This document shows positions 24,801 through 36,800 of a stretch of 64,000 bases of DNA, piece after piece. The DNA comes from Hanleya hanleyi (Eukaryota; Mollusca; Polyplacophora; Lepidopleurida; Hanleyidae), in assembly GCA_036873755.1 (NCBI GenBank), contig JAVTVY010037112.1, positions 62,001-126,000 of the forward strand, in the 5' to 3' direction. Positions within the stretch are counted from its first letter, which is position 1. Each line of letters opens with the position of its first letter. The position numbers and the translations under genes are program-made. The notes under the pieces were generated by a model. That model saw only the letters and a program-made list of their open reading frames with translations, did not search any database and was not told the origin of the DNA.

Positions 24801-27800
24801 ATGCTTTCTTGTAGAGTCATATGGTTGCTTTTTAGTCGCCAATTTTCTCACCTTTTGCATATCGCTCCAATTTGTTTTCCTGATGTTGTCAAATGACCTC
24901 ATTTGCCAGTTGCCATGGTAATGGACGTGAAGACTCTACAAGAGTCAAAACTGGAATTAGGGCCTCTATAGTACCTCTAACATCAGTTTGTCTACTATGT
25001 GCTTCACATGTAGCGAAAAGGCAGGAAGAAGAAGCGTAACGCTAATGACATTGCATGCTACGCTCGTATTGTACTATCAGGGCGCGCCAGATTTGTGAAA
25101 CTTTGACTACATTCGCTTGGTGGTATAGCCTTTTTTTTATAAAGTTGACGTGAAATCGTCACATTTCACATGTGATATTTCACACCTTTTACAGGTCTCT
25201 ATGGAATATTACTCTCCATAAAAGGATAGTTTACCATGTCACTGGATTGGTTTCCTTCAAAGTATTCTTCACTGCGTCATTAATATAGTGATTATCCACA
25301 TCGAGAAGATCGTCTTGCAAGCGTTTCGGGATTGAGCGGGGATGGGCTTCGAAATGGACGTTTTTTAAAATATATATAGGCATATTCACTAGAGAACAGA
25401 TAAGGTCAGCCAAAAAGGCTGCACAATTAGTACCCCCTGGAATACCTATATATGTAATTGCTATTCATTGTACTTAACACTAGCAGGCCTGAAGGGCCCC
25501 ACTACCAAACTTTCTGCGGTATCTCCGGAACGACAAAAACTTGAGAGCTGACACACCGTGACTTTATAGTTTATCATATTGGGGTCATTTTAAGCCTATT
25601 TGCATACCCAGTAGGGGAGCATGGGTAAATTCAAGATGGCAGGTTGGAAGGGGCGAAATGAACCATCCCCAGGCCTGGACACAGGTCCCAAAAAGCCCAG
25701 ACCAGATAGGGTTAAACCTCAGCCACGGGGCTTCCTGTTCTATTTTACCACTTGAGTTCATCGTGGGGCCCTCCTCACTAACGTTAATAATGATCAATTA
25801 AATCTGGATAAGCTTCACATATAGCTCATAGATGATAAGCCACAAAATGTTAAATTATAAATCACATCATCCAATCTCATTTTCTGTGATAAATATCGTA
25901 CACTGACTGCAAAATACGATCGTATAGCGTGCAAGATATCTGGCTTTACGTTACGATTCCGTAACATGTGTTCAGGGACCTTTTGAATATCATATACCAT
26001 ATATCTCCACGGTGTGCAAATGAACAGGCACAATCAAAGCGTGACTGAAAAACATACTCTGGAAAAAGACATGGAAATTCAGTGGCCGTATCATCCACCC
26101 GTAGAGTTGAAAACGTGTTGTTCCACTGGGAGAATTGACCTTTACGGTCAATATTTATGTCTCCCCCAACTATGTTGGGGGGAGACATCTAGTGTTTGTG
26201 CTGTCTGTCTGTCTGTCTGGATGGATGGATGTCTGGATGTCTGGATGGATGTCTGTCCGTCCCCTTGCCTTGTCTGCAAGATATCTTGAGAACTACTGGA
26301 TGGAATTTCACCAAACTTGGATGGAAGCTTCATTGGGATAGCCCCCTCATTTGATTAGGTTTTGGTGTATGTGCGTTTATTCATCCGTGTCCGGTGTCCG
26401 TCCGTCCGTCCATCTACTTGTACATGTATATACAGGCCTTGTCTGCAAGATATCTTGAGAACTGCTGGACGGAATTTCACCCCACTTGGATGGAAGCTTT
26501 AGTGGGATAGCCCCCTCATTTGATTAGATTTTGGTGTGTGTGTGTGCATTCATCCATGTCCGGTGTCCGTCCGTCGGTCCATCTACTTGTACATGTATAT
26601 ACAGGGCTTGTCTGCAAGATATCTGGAGAACTACTGGACAGAATTTCACCAAACTTGGATGGAAGCTTCATTAGGATAGCCCCCTCATTTGACTAGGTTT
26701 TGGTGTGTGTGCATGCGTTCATCCGTGTCCGTCCGTCCGTCCATCTACTTGTACATGTATATACAGGCCTTGTCTGCAAGATATCTTGAGAACTACTGGA
26801 TGAAATTTCACCAAACTTGGATGGAAGCTTCATTGGGATAGCCCCCTCATTTGATTAGGTTTTGGTGTATGTGGGTGCATTCATCGATGTCCGGTGTCCG
26901 TCCGTCCGTCCATCTACTTGTACATGTATATACAGGGCTTGTCTGCAAGATATCTGGAGAACTACTAGATGGAATTTCACCAAACTTGGATAAAAGCTTC
27001 ATTGGGATAGCCCCCTCATTTGACTAGGTCTTGGTTTGTGTGCATGCGTTCATCCGTGGCTGTCCGTCCGTTCATCTACTTGTACATGTATCTACAGGCC
27101 TTGTCTGCAAGATATCTTGAGAACTACTGGACGGAATTTCACCACACTTGGATGGAAGCTTCAGTGGGACAGCCCCCTCATTTGATTATGTTTTGGTGTG
27201 TGTGTGCGTGCATTCGTCCATGTCCGGCGTCCGTCCGTCCGTCCATCTACTTGTACATGTATATACAGGGCTTGTCTGCAAGATATCTGGAGAACTACCT
27301 GGACAGAATTTCACCAAACTTGGATGGAAGCTTCATTGGGATAGCCCCCTCATTTGATTAGGTTTTGGTGTATGTGCGTGCATTCATACCGTGTCCGGTG
27401 TCCGTCCGTCCGTTCATCTACTTGTACATGTATGCACAGGCCTTGTCTGCAAGATATCTTGAGAACTACTGGACGGAATCTCACTCCACTTGGATAGAAG
27501 CTACAGTGGGATAGCCCCCTCATTTGATTAGGTTTTGGTGTGTGTGCGTGCATTCATCCATGTACGGTGTCCGTCCGTCCGTCCATCTACGTGTACATGT
27601 ATATACATGGCTTGTCTGCAAGATATCTGGAGAACTACTGGACAGAATTTTACCAAACTTGGATGGACGCTTCATTAGGATAGCCCCCTCATTTGACTAG
27701 GTTTTGGTGTGTGTGCATGCGTTCGTCCGGTGTCTGTCCGTCCGTCCATCTGCTTGTACATGTATATACAGGCTTTGTCTGCAAGATACCTTGAGAACTA

Positions 27801-30800
27801 TTGGATGGAATTTCACCAAACTTGGATGGAAGCTTCATTGGGATAGCCCCCGCATTTGATCAGGTTTTAGTGTATGTGTGCATGCATTCATCCGTGTCCG
27901 ATGTCCGTCCAACCGTTCATCTACTTGTACATGTATATACAATGAAAATCGTTTCTTTGTAATTAATATTTTTAGATACGCAGCTTTGTTTATGATACTT
28001 ATTGCTACATTCATTTTATAGCACTTTCCCTTAAATTATGTGCCCATTCAAGGCAAGGTGGGAGGTTGGGGGAGACGTATGTTTTTGCTCAAAAAAAAAC
28101 AACCAGCATAGGCTTCATGCCGGAGCGGCAACTCAAGGGTCAAAGCAGAACCTCTAGTTTAGGTTTTTTTTGTTCTGATATCGCGTCCAAATTTGGTCTG
28201 CATGGCATCTAGGGTTTGGTCAGGAACTGGTGAAATAAATTATCATTCGGATCAGCCTTATGAAATAAATCATGTGATCAGAAGCTTCTCTCGGCACCTC
28301 ACAGTCAGACCCGAGAATACAGGGGATTCTCGGACGTAACCTTGGTATCTCAGCCGCACTTTTAATGACAGTTGTTCATGTAGAGGCTTAAGCGGAATTT
28401 GATATATCGGAGCTGTGATGACAGATCAGCTAAAATTATTCGTCTGCTGTCAGTGGATGAGCATCGAGGACGCTTGAAGGTTGCCTCAACATGGAGTAAA
28501 CATAGTAAATGCAAGAATACCCAGAAAAAACTTCCAAATGTCACACAGCTAACTGTGCTTGATTTCTTCTCAGCTGGAGAACGTTGAATAGTTTTGTGTC
28601 GTTGCTGTTTCCAGCCACAAATCTGTCATACGTATATCGATGTCATGTGTTCCATGCCGCAGTGAACCGAACACACTTCCTGTATTAATACTGAAAACAA
28701 GGTAGAGAACACCTTCTATGCATAATTCTGTTTTATTTCTTATTCTAGGTATATTAGGTGATGTAGAATTAGGAGCGACATCTGTGATATTTCATCTTGA
28801 TTTCCTCTTTTTTATGGTAAGTATCGGCGTTAGATGCGACATACAATAATCTACCGTGAATATCGCCCTTTCCGGAAAGTTTCTTATCTCTCCCTGAATA
28901 ACTGCTGCTCTTTAAGGTTAAAGGTATGAAAAGCTACTTCCGGAAAGTAGTCGCATCGATATCATTTTCACCAAAGGCACCTGCAATTATTTTGAATAAT
29001 ATATTGATAAGTTACCCCAGAATATTTGTTTGAAAACCTATTCTGTTTATATTATCTACATACACCGATAGATCATGTATACGTGTACATCAGAAAGTTA
29101 ATTTTCTCGAAAAATACAATATTTGTTTACTAAAACTATTTGTGAGAGCCTTTGGTACTTACCGGAAGTTCTCTGCACCATCACTCCCCTAGTGAAACAA
29201 GGGGATAAAATCATTTCCGAATTAGGCCATATTATCCAATCAGATTGTCGTTTAATTCTGGATAAGCAAAGAGCCAAATACTTTAGTCATACCTTAGTCC
29301 TGCTGAACGTCAGCTAAACTTGAATTTCACATTTTTACCTGAGTAACAGCAATTTAATATAGCCAACCAAAGTCCTTAAAAGCTTCTGATCAAACTTATG
29401 ATGGCGGTGGTTTACCTAATGATATTTGCTTACCACTATTACTGTAACTTGTGTGAGTGCGTGAGTTAGGGTTTAACGTCGGGTTCAGCGTTATTTTGGC
29501 CATATAGCGACGATATAAGTAACTACGATATGATTAGCTGCACATGTGTGACTATCCATGTACAGTCATCATGTAGAGGAAATTAATCTTCCCCTAGTGG
29601 CAACAGACATGGCACAAAACTCATGCTGCTCACCCACTTGTTCTTTCTTGAGTGAAAATACAGACGCTATGTGGTTTTCCTCAAAATCTAATCCGATGCA
29701 GATAATTAACAATGTAACTCGTTACTGATTATTCTGTATTATAATATGTACGTTGAAAATTTATACATCGACTTCTTGCTCTCTTTTTATTACGTTACAT
29801 CTTATGACGTTACTCTTGCTTTGTATTTATCCAAAATGATTCGAACTATAAGCTCATATAGTGACCTCCGATATTTATTTTATTTTTGTGTTGAGAGTAC
29901 TAATTTATATAAAAAGTTTCAATTGAAAATAAAAGTGTCTGTCTCCATCTGTTTTGACCTATATATGTTCTCTTATGAATAAGGACTATATCCAGGTGCT
30001 TTTAAAAACCGATAAATTCAAAGTCCGTTCCTTCTCATTCATCAAACGCAACATAGACGATCTTCTCGCTGTGGATAATCGCTATATGAATGGCACAGTG
30101 AAGGATATATATCTACCTTCACTGGAGTTGAAGGAAACTACAGACAGCCCTACCGGCACATCACATTTTGACCTATATGTCTATAAAAATGAAGTGGACC
30201 GTCTCTTTCGTCGAATTTATGACAAAAGAGATGATTACAATTTCGACATCGTAAACTATCCATTTCCGGATAGTAATATTCCAGTGGGACCTGCATATGG
30301 CGTATACATATCTCGCCAAGTAGCATTTGCCAGATCCCGGTCTAAATGTGAAGATTTCAATCAACGTCATAAAACATTGTTGTAGAAACTTATAAAACTG
30401 GGCTATACCACCAAGCGCATCCGCTCAACGTTTCTCAAATTTGGCGGTACATATCGCATGATGATAGCAAAATACGAGCGTAGCGTGCAAGGTCTATGTG
30501 ATTACGTTTCGTAACTTGTGTCTAATTTCGCTCGGCCCGGGGCTAGGGGCCTTATGAACCCATGTACTTCAAGATCCTCATGTTGCTCATATGAATAGCC
30601 ACAATCAAAGCGTGACTGCGATACATCATTCTCTAGATGACGAATTTACAACGAATATCATACGGATTAAGAATACTGATCAGCGATACATATTTGATAT
30701 CTTCGGAACATCGTGATGACATATTCTTTAATGGACGATGACTGAATTATGAATTACGGACCAGGCGCATGTACTTGCCATTTCATATGTACCCACGGAG

Positions 30801-33800
30801 TCAAATTCTTTTCCCACAGACTGTGCCTCAATTCACGCAAGTAACGTTTATCATATTACACTAATGTGTGTATTTTCAGATACCAGCGGGAATTTCTGTG
30901 GCATGTAGTATCAGAGTAGGACACAGTTTGGGAGCAGGAGATGCGACTGCAGTTAAAAGAACAGTCACAGTTTCACAGGTGTTTGCATGTGAGTCGAAAT
31001 ACTTGATACGGACTGAAAATTTATTCAATATTTCGGACTGTAGATTGGGTGAAACGGTAAACGGATAGCGGGTTGTCTTTTCAATATTTCTATGGAAAAA
31101 TTGACTGTGATAATTGACGATGACAAATATACTCTTTGACCTTTTGCCCGCTTCTGGTTCTTTTTCATGTGACTTGTGTAGGGTAGAACCACCGAAGTTG
31201 GAAGTGAGGTGATATTTACCGATACTGTCCAATTAGCCTGAGTAATTAAGTTTTTCGATTTTGAATGCAAAGATTGGTCGAGGGCTGGCTTATGATTGTA
31301 CAATCTGACGCTTGTATTTCTCAATACTCGGTGCTTGCACACTTCATAATGTTGCCAGGCGCTTGTATTTCTCAATTCTCTGTGCTTGTACAGTTCATGC
31401 TGTTGCCAGACGCTTGTATTTCTCAATACTCGGTGCTTGCACACTTCATAATGTTGCCAGGCGCTTGTATTTCTCAATTCTCTGTGCTTGTACACTTCAT
31501 GTTGCCAGACATTTCTTACTATACGAAGCGCAGAAGGGTCGATGGAATGACCTCTTCTTGTCTCACTCACGACATTTGGTCTTAATTGTTAGCCTTCTAG
31601 ATTTCAGACTTGGCGATCCCGTTTCAAATCCAAGCCCGTGACCGATGAAAATTATTGGAACAAATTTTTGTCTGATTTTCCTTTGAAATCCCGATAATGC
31701 AAACTTGTTTGACGTTCGGAAATTACGCTAGCTAAATTTTAATAATGAAACTGAAACTGAACACCTATACCTCTATGTTTTCCGAATGGTTCATGTATGA
31801 GTCCGAAGCTAAAGGATATGTGACGACAATACGGGAAAAACTCCCTTGTGTGTGATAGTAATCAAGCTGAATTTCCTTTCCAATCCAAAACCTGCCAAAT
31901 CAGATTTATCTTCAAGTTTACATACTGAAATATCAGCCTCGTAAACATTGTGATGCTTCGTTATATAAAAATGGAGATATGATTGATCAAAATGTGTTCC
32001 CTGACCCGATATGTTATTTTTGAGGCATCTTACAGCAAAAATATGACACCTCAAACCAAAACAATTTTGTCGCACAATATATTAGGAAGTTTGTTTATTA
32101 GAAAGAACCACGAATGGTTTTGGTTTGAGGTGTCATATTTTTGCTACAGGAGAAAATCCTCCTAAAATACCAAAATAAGCCGGCGAGCACATTTTGATCA
32201 ATCATATCTCCATTTTTATTCAACTGAACATCTCAGTTTTTTCGAAGGAGATTTTTCAGTGTGTAATCTTCAAGAAAAATGTTATTTGGCAGGTTTTGAA
32301 GTGAAAAAAAACGGCTTTATTACCGTCACATACAAAGGAGTTTTTCGTACGTAAGCGTAACATATCCTTTATAGTTACAAAGTCACACAATTTACAGTTA
32401 AAACAATATATTGATATGCTGTATAATCTAACTGCATAGCCACATGAGATCGTCCGTGATGCATTGGTTAGAGTAATGAACCTTTATTCTCGGCCTTACT
32501 GTTAGTCATGTAAGTGACACGCTCCCCTATGTACAGTTTATTTGAAAGTTGTATATTAACCTGTTATGATCTAGTAGGGGTTTATCTATATTCACCATCA
32601 CTGATTTTTTTTTTCATTGTAGGTTGAGTTTTAAATTTGATATGAATTCCATCATGATTTTGTAACATATGCTAGATCCTGTGTTAAATGTGATGATTCT
32701 TATCAACGTCACAAAACATTATTTCAGAAACTTATAAAACAGGGCTATACCATCAAGCGCCTGAACTCAAAGTTACTCAAATTTGGCGTAACTTGATAGC
32801 AAAATACGAGCGTAGCGTGCAAGATCTATGGCGTTATGTCTCGTAACTTGTCTAATTCCGCTCAACCCCGGGCTAGCTGCCGTAGAACCCATGTACTTCA
32901 AGATCTTCATGGGTTCCATATGAACAGTCACAATCAAAACGTGACTGAGATACATCATTCTCTAGATGACGACTTTACTAAGAGTACCATATGGATTAAG
33001 AATACTGATCAGCTACAAGGATTTGATATTTTTGATGTCTTGCCAGTATCATTGAAATCTGCTGCAGGAAACTAGCCTATGTTTATGTATACTATGATTT
33101 ATTTTTAAATTTGGTGCTCATGCTGTTATTTGGAATATCGAAAAGGTCTTTGGATTGTGGACGCGTAAATTTTTTAATGGACGACGGCTGAATATTGAAC
33201 GACGGACCAGACTCGTTCAATTTCACTGAGTTTATAATACACAATTGTATGCAAACTAATGCCTCCTCCCACCCATTTCGCAAAACGGTATACTGGCGTG
33301 ACCAATCCTGAACCTATCTCAATCAAAAAGTAATTTAGGTGACTGAATGTCGAACTTGATGTCTGTATACTGTTTACACCTTTCGCATTTCTTCTTATCA
33401 GGGATGGTGTTTGTGATACTCGCCATCTTGGTACTGTCACTGAAAACGGTGCTTCCCCTGATGTTCACAGATGATAGGTGAGCAACGGTTGTGTTAACGG
33501 ATATTTACTACTTATGGCTTTTATCATTGAGTAACTGCAGTAACACCTTAATATTAATATTAAACATCTGTTAATTATCTTCGACTCACAAAACCAAAGT
33601 GCTTAGAAATGAAGAAACTAACTTTAATTTTGTTGAATTTCGCATTTGAAATTTACTTATCAGATTATGTCGCGAGATTTGAAAGAAATTTGCTACACGT
33701 TTTCCTTACTTAATTTTGTAAATCCATAATAAGTTCATGGACCAGTCTCCTTATTTCTGCAAATGGTGTGATTTTGGAGAATAGTGCACATACTGTGTAG

Positions 33801-36800
33801 AACTCTGAAAAGGGAAACTTCAAATTTTGGAGTTATACTCTTATACTGCCAACCTCGAACTACAAAAACTGTAAATAGTAGTTGCGTATATTTACATTCA
33901 TAATCCGACGGATGCTACCGTGACACCCATAAACCCATCTGACAAGTAGGCCAAAATTGGAACACAATATCAGTCTGTAATGTAGGCTAACACATTGGAG
34001 ATAACGACACACACAATGCTATAATGTATGTTAAAATGGAATATTTTATCACGCGAGGCCATTCTGGGGTCATTTAACCTCACCTTTCGCAAACAGTTCC
34101 GTTAACTAGCTGGGTAATTATCATAGAGAGAACATCAGAAAATGATAACAAATAAACGCAACATTAAAGGGTGGAGGAAAACGATGACTATGACAATAAG
34201 TCACATGACCCCACAGACAAATATACTGACTTTATATTTCTAAAACGCCACAAGAACCAAAAGTGATCCCTGTGATGATTTTATCCCAGCCACGCTTTTA
34301 TTGTAGTTGTTCCTGTGGACACATTGAATGACATGGCCACACGGTCCCTAGCGCCGGCTTCAGTATTTTTTACAAAAAAAAAAGCTGACGACAATGCCGG
34401 ATATTATGATTGGAATATTATCTCAATATTTAAGGTCACGTGGCAATGCAATCTCTCTGGTGACTGAAGTATTAAAACACATCTAATCCCAAATTAAGTT
34501 TGGCAGCATTGAGCTTATCGTCATCAGCGTCAATAAGCGTCCCTTACTGGCCATCTTTGTTCATTTAAAGTACCATGTTCAAGATTGCCAATATAATAAT
34601 GTAAGAAGCCAAAAAGCATTCTTGATACCTACTTCATTCATGGGATGTTTCTTTGTTTATAGAGTGGATTGAAATTCCCATTAATAATATCTTTGTGAAA
34701 TTTGGCAACACAATATAACAACAGCATATAGGTTTTCCAATGGGCACTAATTGTGCATCTCTTTTGGATTTCTTCTTTGAAGTAGCAGGAACGCAACTGC
34801 GCTGGGTGGTGCTTAGTTTGTTCGTCGCGATATAGCTGAAATATTTTTGAAAGCGACGTTAAATTCTATTCACTCACTCACCCTTTTGTAAACGACTATA
34901 TGCAGAAACCATAATAACCGATCATTTCAAAGCTAGCTCCATCACACAGTTTCACCAAAAGCGATATAGGCGATATTCTATCTGTGAATAATCAACATAT
35001 AAATGACGCAGTGGAAATATATTTCCAATTTCCCTGAATTTGAAGCGATAAACTCCGTATCAAATTTCCATGCCTGTTGCGCACATTGTATTAAAGAGAA
35101 ATCGGGCTGGTGGTGTTAGTCTGTGTAGTATAAATGAATAACAAAGGGTGACATCTTTAAGACTAAGTTTAATGGCCACGGGCTTTCGGAAATAGTGGAT
35201 ATCTGCTTCGTCAGGTGAAGTGAAGTGAAATAGACACAACATCTTTAGACCTGAATATTTTCACCCCTTGTGAATCTATTTCACTTCACTTCACCTGACG
35301 AAGCAGATATCCACTATTTGCGAAAGCTCGTGACCATTATACTTAGTCTCAAAGGTGCCACCCTTTGCTATTAATTTGTAATAAAGATAAGCCTTCATTG
35401 TAACGATTCTCAAGAGAATTGTTTGGACAAATCCGCGGATTTGAGGTGTGGTGGGTTTGATTCTCGTTGACGGTCAAATTACTCTTCCTCTCTCGTGTGA
35501 GTTAAAGAGTAACGTATCATGTCTGTATTATAAAACCAGTTGTGCATAAAGCCAGTTGTGAGTATTACCTATGTGCCAGCATAGCTCAGACGGTAAGTTA
35601 AACTCCACGGAGTAGAGGATCGATTCTAACAGGCGGTTAAGTTTAAATTCCTGTCAAAATATAGTTCATATATACAAATTACCTGGGGGCTAACCTAAAC
35701 TTGTCATTTTCTTAAGACAAACAATACAATTCGGCGTGAGTTGTTCCCCTTACTCATAAAACGTAATTGTTGTGTGTATTGTTTTGATACCAGTTAGTTT
35801 GATTTTTTAATGGACGACGGCTGAATATTGAATGACGGACTAGACGCTTGTATCTAGATAGCTAGCTTTGAGCGAATGGAAATATTTGCATTTGTGATGA
35901 CGTAAGATGATTATTTTCATTGTGATGACGTAAGATTAACTGACAACTGAATGGACTGCCGGACCGGAAATCAACGAAGCAATGATAGCGCAGAAAGTTT
36001 GGTAGATAGGGTTAATTTGGTGCAAATGTTGTTGTAAGAAATAGGTCTTTGGGTTATGGACGCGGTAATTCTTTAATGGGCGAAGGCTAAATATTGAATG
36101 CCGGTGTGGAGGTGGTAAGAATGTACGGTGGTTACGAGTGTCCGGCCCCTATTTTGTAACCCAGCTAGAACATTTTTTCTCCAGGTGGGGGCAAGTGTCC
36201 GTCCTTGGTTGCAATTGCAGAGGATATGAAAAGGGACAATAATCAATCACCAGGACATTCTTATATCCATCACACCGGACTGGATGCTTGTATCATCAGC
36301 AGCAACTTTCGTCGAATCAGACACAAACCTCAACAGTGATTATCCATCACATAATGATCTTTCTGTAAAAGCAGCTTTTTATGTAGAAGTTATTTCGCGT
36401 GCCCTTTCTATACTACTCATCGCACACTACTCATCGTGCATGCGCAGTCGACCCATTCTACTGTGGAGTGCAAGCCTGGCTCATGGAATCTCAGGTAGTG
36501 AAAACCCCAGGTCTCTCGACCCACCCACCCTATCACGCGCCACACCTATGCGACCCGCTGTGAGTGAGGAAAGCGGAGTAGGAGGAGTCGGACACGCCAC
36601 GGATTATACTAGGGAGATGTATATTATACATCCGAGTGCTCATTCACCCCCATGGATCATTCAACCCCATGGGTTAGTTTATAGGGATAGGGAGATCGCG
36701 AGCCCTTTCTATACTACTCATCGCGCATGCGCAGTCGACCCATTCTGCTGTAGGGTGCAAGCCTGGCTCATGGAATCTCAGGTAGCGAAAACACCAGGTC

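Noticed and set aside
26014..27361. ORFs with CKISGE-type repeated peptides in array 2
   Set aside because: They follow the 167-bp monomers in shifting frames and have no protein features.
26155..28080. CRISPR array
   Set aside because: The monomers are similar along their whole length with no unique spacers, and this is a eukaryotic genome.
30979..30988. GTGTTT at 30979 as the donor of exon D
   Set aside because: It would put exon E in a frame with an immediate TGA; GTGAGT at 30989 keeps the frame open and is a better donor.
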